Source: Neodontobutis hainanensis
Lineage: Eukaryota; Chordata; Actinopteri; Gobiiformes; Odontobutidae
Direction of reading: 5' to 3'
DNA length: 64,000 nt
Assembly (NCBI GenBank): GCA_024349245.1
Contig: JALDNG010000016.1
Coordinates: 3,410,001-3,474,000, forward strand
Below the pieces are notes generated by a model. That model had not been told where the DNA came from, ran no database searches, and was given only the letters and a program-made list of their open reading frames with translations. Positions 22,691 through 35,753 of the stretch are shown in pieces. Made by a program: the position numbers and the translations under genes. Within the stretch, counting starts at the first letter, position 1. Every line of letters begins with the position of its first letter.

Positions 22691-23892
22691 CAGGCTTAAC
22701 AAGGAACTAATATAAAAATATGGCTCAGTCCGCATGCTTTAAAAAGATAGCCCATAAATCCTTTTCCTAAACATTTAAACTTTACCATGATTGCAATGTC
22801 ATGAGGTCAACAGTAAAAACATAGATCCTCTAAGGATTTTGGAAAAGAGAGTCGGCTGAATACCACACTTTGTAACAGGCACTTTTGTTTTCCACCACTA
22901 GAGGGTGATAAACTATTTTCTACCACCTTTAAACAACTTTCTCCCTCTCAGTAGAGAACAGCAGAAAGCACTAAGCAGACAAATGAAGTTTTGTCATGTG
23001 AAAGTGCCATCACTGTCTAGTCTTCAAGGGCTTTTTGTTGGGACTGTTCCCCTGTGAGTTTTTCCTGCGCTCTGTTAATGTTTCAGCTCTTTGATGCCAT
23101 GGGTGACAGCCAGTGTGTTTCAAGTCTCTGTGCCCAGTGGTCAGCTTTGTGAGAGCCACAAAGCACAACATTATTGACGTAAGGAATGTGGACTGCTGCA
23201 TTTTCAAAGTGTCCTGTCAGTGCTGAATGTGTGGGTGCATGCAGACGGTGATTTATGGGACCAAGGATTTATCTGATTCCAAACTGCGGCTGCCTGTATT
23301 ATGGCTTTAAAGTAGTGTGGTTTCAATGCCAATAAGAGAGGACTTTTAGAACATTTAGAGTTTTATAAGAGGAGACTGTTTTCAAACAAAAGTGCCCTTC
23401 ATTGTTCATGCTTGTCACTCACTTCCTAAAAGTCTGCAGAGAAACACTGGGAAGAACAACAAAGACTAAAGGATTGGGTGTCATTTTGATAGGCCTGATT
23501 CCTGATGGATGGGCGTGTATTATAAAAAGATATCAAAGAAAACATACTAAGAAGAGAAAGCAAAGGAGGGACACAGAGGGAAAAGTGAGAGAAGTGAAGC
23601 TTGGGTTGATTCACACAATGACCAGGACCAATAGGAGAAAGCCTCCCAGTCTTGAGGAGGGAAGGGGGTGGTAGGGCTCCAGACTAAGGCAGAACAGTGC
23701 TGTAAGTCAAACCCTCAAAGACAGACTACAGACAGTGTTCAGGACGTGAGCAAATGAGTTTCAAGTGACTCGAACAAGCAGCAATATTTAAGTTGACGAC
23801 CAATAGCCAGAGAACTGGGAACACTTTTTACAGCCTTTTGGGCATGTTTAGCTGAAACACTGAGGAACAAACCTAAGGATACTACAGATTAT

Positions 23893-23906
23893 GTTGCCAT
23901 GGAAAC
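23893..23906. promoter_or_regulatory. RFX X-box-like palindrome
   Basis: gttgccatggaaac fits the X-box consensus (GTTGCC, two-base spacer, GGAAAC), the site bound by RFX transcription factors. It sits about 90 bases before a possible splice donor (ctgagag|gtacac at 23998), so it may belong to a promoter or 5' exon upstream of grem2. Function is inferred from the motif only. Confidence 0.4.
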
Positions 23907-24902
23907 CAAAACCTGGAAGCGGACGCAAGGACCACTGAAGGCGGACAATCTGCCCTGAGCACATCCTCGACACGCTACTGTCCTTCTGAGCTGAGAGGTA
24001 CACACATCATAGTTGTCAATGTTCAAACTAGTTTCAAGTCAAGTTGACATCTTGGTGAAAAGTTGAATTTAATTTTAGGATTCAATCTTTATTGTAGAAA
24101 TGGGTAAATCCAGCCAATTTGCATGCAACCAGTGGGGTATAGTAAAATATTTAAATTCCATTGATAACTATAATGTACATTAACCAACAATTTACCAAAT
24201 GATACTTTAGGATTTTGGTCTTCCTTCTGCTGCCCTTTGGCAAAATTATTTGCTGTAGTCATTGTCACTTTTTACAGTTTTTCTTCTGTTTAGTGTCCCA
24301 TTTCTTTTTTTGACCTTTTCCACTGTCAATACATACTGTCAACAAATTGTCACAAAATGATTAAGTAACATTCCTGCAGGACTCCCAAATTTTTACCCAT
24401 TGACAGCCAAACAAAGTTTTTAAATGATCTAAAAGTATAGGTATTTATAGTCAATTCCAGAGCAATTGTGGTGATCAGAAAGTGCGGCTCGGAGACTCCG
24501 AACGAGTTGGCAGGAGACTGACTGATAGTGAGTCACTGAGTGCGAATGAGTAAGCACAAAGCCATGTAATTCTAACAGCAGTAATTGAACAGCTATTTAC
24601 TATCCCTGCCAGCGTAAAAGTTTATTCCCAGTGGGACTACGGTCAGGAAAAACATACCCCTTCAAGGTAAGGTGCTGTGGATGAAAGTGTCTTGAAAATG
24701 ACTATAATTAGTGGATCAGGGTTTAAGGAATTAGCATTGTGAGTGGGAGAATTAGCGAGCGATGACAGTGTGTTGTCTCAGTGAGATTAAGATGCTACTT
24801 AGTTTTTCCAGAGAGCGTCAAAAACAAGGAATGGATGACATATAATGATAGACAGACTCATGTTTTGTATTTCTTCCTGTTCAGTCTGCATGTCTCCCTG
24901 GT

Positions 24903-24906
<4 letters not shown>

Positions 24907-24990
<84 letters not shown>

Positions 24991-25004
24991 TGTGTGTGTG
25001 TGTG
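24907..25004. repeat. (TG)n microsatellite
   Basis: About 98 bases of TG repeats with one interruption (tgta) near 24984. ORFs through it are low-complexity artefacts. Confidence 0.95.
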
Positions 25005-28000
25005 GTGTGATGGTGTGTAGAGTGTGCGTGCAGTGAATGCTGGTGGAGTTTGCCTTCTGATCCTTCTTACAGCACCGGTGACTGCACCACCTTGTACAGT
25101 CCGCTCTGATGTCAGAGAGGATTTAACACACACAGACACATTACAGTTTCTTAAGCAACAGAAAACGCTACATAGTAATTCTCTAAAGACAGAAAAACGG
25201 GTGTTTGATAGGAGGCCGTATGACATTCTTAACACATGAAGTGCAAGGGAGAGGAAGTAAACAGTGGTGGAGGCACATCGAAGGCCTGGACTCCTCTTAG
25301 CCTGTTATTGAAACTTTGTGCATGATATTTGAGCAACTTTGTGAGTTTATTGAAGTTTTGTACACTGCTCATTTGTGTGTGTTTTAAAAAAGATGGTGCC
25401 AAACACAAACATTAATGTGTCTTGAGTGAAATATTCTGTATGCCTGTATGGAAATTCAAAAGTCAGTATTGGGGGGGGGGGTTAATCTATGGACTAATCT
25501 GTGGGTGCTGTTTCAAACTCTGTCCAACTGCTGCAATGTGAATGCTAGCTAACACAGTATGCTACTATTACATCAAAACGTTTAGGAGAAATACCTGCTG
25601 TCAGTTTAAGCAGGGGTTAAAGGTTTTTTCCTCTGTCCCTTGTTTTTCTTCATCCTACTAAGTTCACCGGGCATGTGTATTTATCAGTTTTTAATTATGA
25701 TCCTAATCAATGAACATATTTGCGTCATATTTCATGTCACATACTGGCTATGAACCATACTAAAGGCTAGCTGCCACTACAAAAAAAAAAATCCAAGAAA
25801 GACTTTAACAAGCGGCTGCAATTCACTTAATGGCCACAACAAGATGTTTCTCATCGTCCCACTCTGGGCCTTTAAGTGTAAATGACTGTTGTTGGTAAAC
25901 CACAGCAGCGGGATTATCACCTGATCTCAAACACTGCTGTATCAAGGCATCTCTAATTGCCTTTCATCCTCAACATGAGCGCTTTGTGTCGTCGCGTCAA
26001 CTTACATTCTTGCCGGTACTTGGGAAGCATTACTGCTATCTGGGCTGCTAGTCATTATCAAGATGGATTGCGGTGACAAATGGCCGCCCAAAGTGCCTAA
26101 AGAAGCCTCCTGGCCATGTTGGCTTTAGACACATTTACACTGCACAGTCTAAAGGAACCCCCAACCCTTCAACTGTTAATGAGCCAACAGTGGAGCATAG
26201 TTTGGGAAAATGCAATCCGCAAATACAGATAATGACATGGTTCCTCTTTGTGTAATTGGCACCGAGTGAAAACATTTAATTTAGTCCTTTTTCCTCTCTC
26301 TTCATATCCTGTGTGTATGTGTGCACGTGTGTGGTCACGTAAGGGTGTGTGTATGCAACTACTGAGGTTTGAGCTGCACGGTGAATTAAATGCAGTTCTA
26401 CTGTAATTAACTGCACTTACCAGTCTGTGTATGAGACTTTCTGACGCACCAATAATTGAGGCATCAGGTTTTGTTTGTTTTAACCTGCCTTTGAAGGCAG
26501 CATGCTGGGAAGACATTTCACAAGGCTTAGTTGAAGTGTATCTGCCGACAAATGCGACTGGTTTGAAAGGTTTTAGAAATATTTCTTTATCACTGGAAAG
26601 CAGAAGTGAGTGAAGTAAAAGCTAAGGATTTGAATTTGTTATATATTAAAATAGAACATTTGTTACTCATGCACAAAAATGACCACAGTATTAAAATGGA
26701 ATTGTGCAACAAAACATAACAAGTTCCCACTGATGATAATAGCTGTTTTCTTGTGCCTAGCTCAGCACTCACTGGTCTTTGTGATTTCATTAGAGGTCTG
26801 AATTTTGGAACCAAGGTCTGCCGCAGTTCAGTGAAGCATATTCCTCAAGTATTTGTGGTTCTGGTTAAACATAACACTGTGTTCATGGACAATATTAGTC
26901 TTAGAGTAGTCAGAGAGGGTCCAGTCCCACAAAACCACAGTCTCCTTCCGTCTCCGAGATGACGTGATGATTAGTGCGTTTGTCAAGTAGAAACAGACAG
27001 GTAGAGAGACAAAGTGAGACAGATGGAAAGGATGAAAAATGTATAGGCCTCTGACAAGGAAAGACACATACATGGTTTAGTTTCCCAGTGGGTCATCAGT
27101 AGACTGTCATTACCCCCAGTCCCACAACCCCACTATCTCCTAACCTCAACCACTAACCTCCAACACACTAAGCCACCCCCAAAAACCCCAAACCGCAATT
27201 TGTCTCTGGGCAAAGATTGATGAGGAAAGCTTGGCAGAAGCACTAGAATCATGCTCAGGCTGAGTTTAAAAGTAGAGGAGGAGAGGGGCTATCCGAGGGC
27301 CATCAGTCATGTGTGGTATACACAATCAGTCAAGTCTTCTCTTGAGGGTCCCAGAGGCTAGCTCACCAGGGTGCCACTTTAGCTCAAATATTTTCAGAGA
27401 CAAAGAAAACCCAGCGGACAGATGCAAAGTCTGTTCTTCTAAAGCAGCAGCTCATGCGTTCCAACACATTAGCAGGAATAAGACGCTATGGCTGAAGACA
27501 AATGAGAGCAAGTCATACATGGAAGGTAGATCACTGGAAGAGAAATGGGGTCATGACCCTGTGATGCAGTAGGTGGTGGAAGATCCCAGCAGGAGGTTTA
27601 GGTTTAGTTATTCTAACCTCATGATATGTGTGTTTTTAGGCAAGCATGTCTAAAGCGTTACAATTGTGGCTTGTGGCACAAATCTGCATGTTCCATTCTG
27701 ATGAAATGACTTCAAGAATTATATGTAGCAAAAAACAATCCCATTTCACAGCAGGAAGAGAAAAAAATTACAATTCCATCTGTTTTCTGGACATAGTGAG
27801 ATGGTTTCTGAAAAAGTACAATTTAGCAATACAGAATTGACACACACATAAATGAAAGCACTTTGAACACTCGTCTTATGTTGGTTAAAAGTATACATGA
27901 AGAACTGAGAGATTCACATGTTCTCCTTCTGCAAATCTGTCATTGCATTTAAATAAATAAATATGTGTAACTACACAACAGTGTTGGAAGAGAAGGAGCA

Positions 28001-29047
28001 GGCACTGCCGCTGGACAAGCAGCTGCTGTCCAGGTTACTGTGTCTGTCTGGACGGTCTGTCTGGATTGTGATATACAGACATGGTGCGTGTGTGCATGAG
28101 GCCACTGCTGCCATGACCCCAGGGTCAGGGGCAGAAAGAAGCACTAAACAAAGTGGATTATGATAAAATAATTTGTTCCATGTCAGAGTGAGTTGCAGGT
28201 CCAGGAAGGAATAAAGGAACAAAGAAATCTGCACTGCAAAGAAGAGTCTGTGAATAGGAGCAGCCAATGGCCTTGAGGCATTTTGGTTCTCTGTCAGATA
28301 TTCTGACTTGATGTCATGCAATGCTTGTCAAGAGCAACATCTGCTGAAAAGATGCTTGAGTGATGGTCAAATATGTGCTGGCACAAACACTGACAGCTTG
28401 CGCTCAGACGGACTGACGCTCTAAAAATGCTGAGAAATCACTTCTGTAGATCTTCTGTGGACACAAATGACTGTGGCTTTCATGGTCACTATGGGTCATT
28501 TCCAGTTCACTTTGCTCTATCACTAAAGAGTAAAAGGCTGGACTCCCGAAGGGCACTGTAGAGTTCCCCATCTCTTCCCCTAATAACATGCAGATGGGCC
28601 TCACTAATGCCTGTTTACATATCTGTGGCATAGTTCATGACTAAAGTAAGCAAAGCCCTAATTATTTTACTCGGCGACGGGACCAATAAAATCAACTTCC
28701 CCTTCTCGTTATGGGTGTTTAAATAAATCCTTTGATGGCAAGATTTTGTTTATTTTTAAAAGAGTTGCGTAGCTGAGAGGAAAGCAAATAGAGGTAATGA
28801 CACAGAGATGCTGACAAATGGAGTCCGTGGTGATGGATTCATCTTCTCAATAATGCCTGTAGGGCTACATGGTGAACACTGTCTAACATGAAAGTACAGC
28901 AGCAACCATGATAGGGAATAATATGTTTAGATTGTCTAAAACCTTCTTGGCTAACCTTAAAGAGGTAATACTAAAATATGCTTGTGTAAATACACAAGGT
29001 TTCATTCTTACTTTTAACCACATTGTGCTTGGTGTCTTTCTTGTAGA

Positions 29048-29605
29048 ATGCTGTGGAGAATCACACTTCCTGTCCTGCTCGCTGGGGTGCTCTGCATCAC
29101 CGCTGAGACCAGAAAACCACGACCCCAGGGCTCCATTCCCTCTCCATACAAGAGCAAAGGTAACTTGTCTTCAGAGCGCCACCGTCTGCTACAGAGCAAG
29201 CCTGAGGTGCTGTCCTCCAGTCGAGAGGCATTGGTAGTCACAGAGCGCCGCTATCTGCGCAGAGACTGGTGCAAGACTCAACCTCTTCGCCAGACCATCA
29301 GTGAGGAAGGCTGCCACAGTCGCACGGTGGTCAACCGCTTCTGCTATGGCCAGTGTAACTCTTTCTACATTCCCCGCCATATGGGCCCCAGCTCAAGCCA
29401 GGCATCAGGATCTGGGAGGAAAAACCACTACAAGATCCACGAGCCGTTTCAGTCCTGCTCCTTCTGCAGGCCACACCGCATCACACACCTCACAGTTCAG
29501 TTAGACTGCCCAGACCTACAGCCCCCCTTCAGGCACCGCAAGGTGCAAAGGGTCAAACAGTGTCGCTGTACGTCTGTGGACGTGAGCAGCCATGGGAAAC
29601 TGTGA
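29048..29605 (+). CDS. grem2: Gremlin-2 (PRDC), secreted BMP antagonist
   Basis: A 185-residue DAN-family cystine-knot protein that binds BMP2/4 outside the cell and blocks receptor access. Residues 1-20 form a signal peptide (MLWRITLPVLLAGVLCITAE). A basic region ending in EALVVTERRYLRRDWCK leads into the DAN domain, about 70-176, with cysteines at 75, 89, 99, 103, 137, 140, 154, 172 and 174. FCYGQCNSFYIPRH (98-111) and KQCRCTSV (170-177) are family signatures. A ~20-residue Ser/Gly/Lys insertion (113-132) makes it longer than mammalian GREM2 (168). The start lies one base after a splice acceptor (ttcttgtag|a), as expected for a gene whose whole coding region is in its last exon. It lies between rgs7 (same strand) and fmn2 (convergent), the vertebrate GREM2 position. 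The a/b paralogue is undetermined. Confidence 0.95.
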   Translation: MLWRITLPVLLAGVLCITAETRKPRPQGSIPSPYKSKGNLSSERHRLLQSKPEVLSSSREALVVTERRYLRRDWCKTQPLRQTISEEGCHSRTVVNRFCYGQCNSFYIPRHMGPSSSQASGSGRKNHYKIHEPFQSCSFCRPHRITHLTVQLDCPDLQPPFRHRKVQRVKQCRCTSVDVSSHGKL

Positions 29606-30339
29606 AATACAGCTAGCCTTTTCCAGCTGTTAATTAACAGTTCATGTGCCAGAGGTACAATGAGCACCAGTCCAAAGTACCAACTGATAAACAGAGTGAA
29701 CTGTGTGTTGCACTTTCTGCCCAAAAAAGAACAGTGAAGATGGAAGTGGCCTTATTGAACAGTACAAAAGCTGAACTGATGAACATTCTGAATGAGCTGC
29801 TACACTGGCGAGCTAATCGTAAAGAATACTCAAATACTATAAAACATCTTTATTTTTAAAATGTTCCATAATATTAAATTTGAAATGCAGACTCCTTTGA
29901 GAAGAAACCTTTATGTTGAAAAAGTTTTGCTTTTTGTGTCACAGAAAGTGTTAATTAAACACAAAATATAATAGTATCATGTTGTGTTCTACCCGAAAGA
30001 ATTCCTCAACTAAAATCAAACCTCGTGAATCAGTTTAATTTAGACTCTCAAATGTTATCTTGACTAAATAACAAGACAGAAAACCAATGGCCTTTGGCTG
30101 CATCCAGTAAAACGTGCAAAAATAAATAAATAAATAAATAAAAATATTGCAGATTTGTAGACTGGCATGGGTGCAATGTTAAATACTGTATACAGTACAA
30201 ATATTTGATGTGACAATAAGTGTGTAATTATGTATGTAAAATCTATTAAATCTATTTCATATAAGTGTTTTTTAATGTGTAATTTTATGTGCTATATTAA
30301 CAGTCATTAAAAAAATGCATTATTGGGATTTCTAATAAA
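29606..30339 (+). other. grem2: grem2 3' UTR
   Basis: AT-rich sequence after the TGA. It includes an (AAAT)n run at 30121-30143 and ends, as judged by poly(A) signals, near the AATAAA at 30334. The 3' end is inferred. Confidence 0.55.
30121..30143 (+). repeat. (AAAT)n short tandem repeat
   Basis: aataaataaataaataaata in the grem2 3' UTR. It contains several overlapping AATAAA hexamers that could also act as poly(A) signals. Confidence 0.85.
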
Positions 30340-30346
30340 ATTTATT
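30334..30346. terminator. back-to-back poly(A) signals between grem2 and fmn2
   Basis: aataaaatttatt reads AATAAA on the plus strand (30334-30339, for grem2) and AATAAA on the minus strand (30341-30346, for fmn2). Neither side has a strong GU-rich element, so use is not assured. Confidence 0.35.
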
Positions 30347-31146
30347 CAATTTTTTAATAAATAGAGTTTTACTATGGTCACAAAAAGTTTACATTGATCA
30401 CAAGAATATGGGAGACAATCAAGCAGAAGTAGGAGTGACTGTATAGTACCATATCTGGAGAAGGCATGAAAAACTATGATGAATGAACAATTACAACACT
30501 TATGTATGATATGTCTATGACAAAATATGCAAGCATGAATAGTCACGGGGAATTACACAAGATCTAAAGAAATTTTGGAAAAACTACGCCATAAACACAA
30601 ATGTCTCAGCGTATATGTCAAATATTATTTTCTATGTATAGGTCCAAGAAGTGCATACTGCCTCAGAGACAGTGGAATAAGGCACTTAACGTATGGCATG
30701 TGATCTATTCTCACCGCATTACAATATTTTAGGAGGCTGTGCTTCTCTTCAAGAGAGATGTAAACTAATCACTCACAAAAAACAGCTCTGTGTATAGAAC
30801 AGAGAAAGCATGGAGACTGTGCTGCTAGAGCCTTTTTGGTTGGTGCATGATTTTAATAAATCCTGTCAGCTTTATGGTGTCCTGCGGTTGTGATATTTCA
30901 CTGAAATTACAGGAGTGCTATCAAAGAGCAGTAAAGAGAGTTCACTTTTTCAGTGCACTTTCAAACAATGTTATATCAACTTTATCCACTTTGGACCGGC
31001 TCACAATAAACACCAGCTCTAAATCAATTGAAAACAAACACCAAAAGTAAATAAATGTTGTCAAAATGACTTATAGGTCGAGTCAAGATTGTATAAACAG
31101 TGCAAGTGCAAAAGGATGGTTGATGATCATTTTCCATTTTCCAGCT
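30347..31146 (-). other. fmn2: fmn2 3' UTR (inferred)
   Basis: Sequence after the fmn2 stop at 31147-31149, running toward the convergent grem2 gene. No coding signal. The minus-strand poly(A) hexamers are at 30341-30346 (AATAAA) and about 30852 (ATTAAA). Confidence 0.5.
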
Positions 31147-31173
31147 TCAGATCTTCGGACCCAGCTTGGCTTT
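31147..31173 (-). CDS. fmn2: fmn2 last coding exon (9 codons)
   Basis: Acceptor is tttctccatag, then codons for KAKLGPKI and TGA. It completes the GIKAK motif of the formin-Spire interaction tail across the junction with 31368, which is why I preferred it over reading through the previous exon. Confidence 0.75.
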   Translation of the reverse strand, partial: KAKLGPKI

Positions 31174-33529
31174 CTATGGAGAAACACAGCAACACATCTG
31201 GATTTATTAGAACCCTGGTAGCGCTGGCACTACTACTGGAGCCAGTTGGATGTATGGAATGGATGTCTAGGGCTAGGAGACAATTTGCACCATGGGATCA
31301 ATAAAAGACTAAACAGGTAGTGGTGGAAATGGGGTTTTAAACTGCTACAATAAAAGTAAAAACCTACTATTCCGGTTGCATGTTTGGGTTTCACATTATA
31401 GGAAGCCTTCTCTCTCGCCTGTTTGAAACATTCCTCTGCCATTTTGAGCCTGAAAAATCAGAAGCACACTTACATTAATTTACCTTTCTTTAAAAAAACA
31501 CAATAAGAGACTATAAAACTCCAACTAAAGCCCATTAAGACTACATTTAGTGGTATTTGGACGTAGGTGGTGGTTTGTCAACTGGCCAATGCTTCATTTC
31601 TGAAAATGACTCATTGGCTACTAATCTGCGTAAGAAGTCAGCAGTGTCCATCTGTCATTCATTAAGACAACATGATTAGCATGCTGTCACTTGCTGAATA
31701 CACACATTTACACACACAGCCCAGCGCAAATACTTACATTACATGGATGATATTATATTTGCCAGATTGTGTCCATCAAACACTGCTCAACAGGAAGGTT
31801 AGAAAGTTAATTTTGATATTTTGTCCTAAAATACATATCATTATTTTATCTTCATTTGTCATAATGGACCAATTTATTTTTTGTTGATGCAATGAATAGT
31901 ATCTTTGTGTTCATCGAACGACTGGAAGCCAACTGGATGCTGCATGTGTTGTTTTCATTAGCAGGGTGAGGGCACTGATTTGGGTCATTTAGCCTCTTTC
32001 CCCTTCATGAATTTGGATGAATATGATAGGATCTTCAGTGGAAAGACGTGTACTGTAAATTATTAATGGTTTGGGAACTTGTGCTCTGGGGAATGTTGGT
32101 GAAATTGTAATGCTTTGGAAACAAATAAAATAGTTGATTTCCAGATGAAGTATTAGAGAAGTAATAAAATTCATGCATGTTTTGTCTCCATGGGTCTGTG
32201 TTTACCTTTCCTGTAGCATCAGCTTGTTTTGTTTCTTCCACTGCTCTTTGAAATCCGATGAGAACTCATGCCAAATGGAGAAGAAAGTGTTGGGAGAAAC
32301 CTCTTTTTCTCCTGCTTTGGGTTTAACTGAGAATGTCACGCTCAGCTCTAAGAAGCTGTAGACACAAAACGGGAAACATTTCAAACCTTACTCGGGTTAT
32401 TGTGAAACCTTGCATATCAATGTTAATCTTAGAATAATGTGCTTTTTTCTGGTATAGGACCCCAGTAAGTTAAAAGTGTCAAGTAGTGATGAGTAGTCAT
32501 TCCACAGCGCGCACAGCACAGTTATAGTCACATATTAACTTCCTGAAATGAATATCGGTTTTGTCCATCCCATATATAGCGTTGTCATTCTTTGTTAAGA
32601 GCATATGCCTCCATATGCGTTGCATTTTGTGATGTTTATATATAGGTGTATATAATAAAAAAGGAAACGAGACATACAACTTGGAGACAGACAGGGAAGA
32701 GCACGGCAGGATGTTACGAGTAAAAATGTTAAATGTGGCGGCCATTTGCAGTGGATCAATACAGAGGACAGGTTGGGCTGTCTTTGTTTGGAGTGTGCTA
32801 TAGGAACACATTCCTAGGTTGCAGTAACAGAAGCCTGGAGCCTAAGCTGTCTACTTTCTCTCAGCTTAGATAAACAACACAGACACCACACTTGGGGCCT
32901 CTCATCATCTGAGCCATGGCACCATTCTCTGCACCTTCAAGTGTAACTGGAGGAACCAGCAGTCCAAAATATTGACAAAACAGCTGGAATCGATTTCTCC
33001 GCCATAGCACCACAGTCAAATTTGTCATATTGTTTTCTTTCCAGTCAAATTCACAAATAAATCATCCCTTTTACACTTAAGGGGGAAAATAAAATCCATT
33101 CACATTTTTCAGGTAGTGAAGGCATCAGATGTGTTTTGAAACAAAGACAAGCGCTTACATTGTTTGAGTCTCTGCCAGCTGCTTCTCTTGTGTTTCCAGT
33201 TCTGTTTTGGCTGTGAAAGGAAGCAGAGGTTGATTAAAGGAAAGAACGCTTGTATCAGTAAATATAGGATTAAAATATTTCCTGTAGCATTAGGCAGAGA
33301 CGTCTTTCACCTCCATTGCAACATGTATATACAGGAGGATTCCATGTGTCACCATTACTTAAACCACCAGTCATCTTCAAGGTCATTGGTGTGCCACCAG
33401 GTTATTGAGTGCTGGATCGTCCCGCTGTTGCACAACTGACAAATGAGTCCTGCAGATCATAGCACAAGTGCTTCTTTGTGCAGACAAACTTCCAATGGAG
33501 ACGGATGACTGTGTGTTTGTGCACTTACC

Positions 33530-33571
<42 letters not shown>

Positions 33572-35706
33572 CAAGAGAAAGCAGTAAAAACACCACACAG
33601 GGAAATGGTGAGTGGAATACCATGGTACACATTAGCAGATATTTCCAGCACCTATCACAGTGGGCCATCAGGATTATTTTGTCTGTTATAAATTATGATA
33701 TAAGAGAACGGCAGTGAAATCCGACACAGCCTCAGTCAAGCCACAGGATAATGTTCATTAAATGTGATCCAGAGCTTATCCAGAGAGCAGTTGAGTGATT
33801 ATTAGCAAAACAGTCACTTCTGTCTGTGTGTCTTTTATCAGTGTATCTCCTCACTGTGCTCTCCTCTACCTGTCAAAACCTGTCTTTAAGATGATGCATA
33901 AATTTACTTTGAAACAACCACTTCCTCACCTCAAGGTCGCTATCTGTAAGCCGTCCCTTCACTCACCTGTCACATGATCAGGCTGACCTCTGACTTCCTC
34001 ATTGATTTCCAAGACACACACAACAGAAGATGGAAGAACGAATCTTTCCTGGCACAAAACAGTGTTCCTAACTTATCCCGAGAATATCTGGTTGCTACGT
34101 GTAATTGAAGCCAGAACCACATCTAAAGATCTCAGACAAACCCACTGGGAGCAGTGCAATGCTTTACCATTCCACTGCATTAAATCACTCTGTGCTCCTC
34201 AGCCTGGTCTTTCCCTGCTGACAGCTCATCAATGGATGATGACAAATCAGTAAATAAGATATATCCATAATAAAAGCATCAATAAATGTATTCATTTATT
34301 AATGTATAATGTATTATTAAATATTTTATAATCTCAGGTAACACTGCTAGTGTTACTGTTTCAATTCTTTGTTATATTTTAATCTTGTACATTGTCCCGT
34401 CAACTTTAACAAAAAACAATCTGATGGTAAAGATAAATGCACTAATCAAAGGTCTGTCCAGCAGACACACTACAATTCACAAAAAACGATTTCCTATGGC
34501 CATGGTTACTCTGAAGGCAACCTATAGTCTATATATCTCTGTTTTCTTCCACAAAACATGCTGATGATGAAAATTATGTGCAATTAGTCGGCTTAAAATT
34601 TTTTTTTTTTGGAAACATAAAGTATATCTTAGCATTGCGCAAAACCCATTCAATGTAACCCTCTATGTAAACCAGTCCATCTAGGGCTATGTACGTGTCT
34701 GGTCATCCACACTTTGTTTAGGCATGTGACAATAAAGCAGCATAAATTAATTTGTTTTTCATTAGGCTTATCTATTTAATGTTATTCTTCTAAAATGTTA
34801 AAATGATAGAGCACATACCATGTACGTGGGAGACCCGAGTTCAATTCCCACTTGGTTTATTTGTCCCTTGTCTCTCACCCTTCCTGTCTATTTCCTGTCC
34901 TATCAAATAAAGCATTAATGTGGAGCTTTTCAAGTGGGACACTGCAGAAAGGTTCTAGCAGCCAGGAGTAGTGGGTAGAAGTGGGAGGGAGAGTACAACA
35001 TGACTTTGACTAATCTTCATGTCCATCAGAAACAGATTATCACATGGCCACTGGTCTCTTGCGAAGTACACAAACTCCATCAAAGGCCTGCATGCATGTG
35101 AATTTGTGAAGGCAGCGGGGAAAATCGAGCTAGACCAAACAGCAGAGCTCCAACAAGTCCGCTCCCACTGTTATTCTGTGGTTAGTTTCATGGTCAAAAA
35201 ATAAACAAAAGTGGTTTAAACTGCAGAGCCAGAAACAGTTTAACCCCAGGCTTGTTAGAAATTACAGAAATAACAAAAATAAGACATTTGGCTGTTGTTC
35301 TTTTTCACAACCGCAGAGGAGGAACCCCAAGAATCCTGTCTGGAGCCTTTCAGAATCACATGTTCATGTTACGCTGCTTACATTCTGCTCTTGGGAGGGG
35401 GGTAGCATCAAAGCGAGAGCTCCCATATAGAGATGCAAATGGGGGTGATGCTTTTATCTGCAGACTTCCGTTAAAATGAACAGTGAGCAATAGCACCAAA
35501 GGCCATATGATCCATATTACACTTATTTGAATACAAAAGCAACAGTAAGAATCCAGTGAGCCCAGTTCTTCAGAAAGATTAGTCACAGTCGACTGAGAGG
35601 AGTCAAGGTCAGAGTCAAAGCTAAAGGCTAACATTTAGCTGGTTATGTTAAAACAAGCACCGACAGAGCCAGTGTTACACTTTAAAGTGGACTACAACAT
35701 GCTAAA

Positions 35707-35753
<47 letters not shown>

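Larger units (their letters stand above)
22441..29046 (+). other. rgs7-grem2 intergenic region / grem2 5' intron
   Basis: 6.6 kb without coding exons. It holds an interspersed repeat fragment (22621-22690), an RFX X-box and candidate 5' exon (23880-23998), a long TG microsatellite (24907-25004), a G9-10 run near 25470, and a unique-looking stretch at 25790-26080 that could be conserved non-coding DNA. grem2 genes usually have one or more untranslated 5' exons separated from the coding exon by a large intron, so part of this is probably transcribed. Confidence 0.65.

Noticed and set aside
24858..25235. ORFs across the TG repeat (Cys-Val or His-Thr runs)
   Set aside because: Low-complexity translation of a dinucleotide repeat in all frames; no flanking coding signal.
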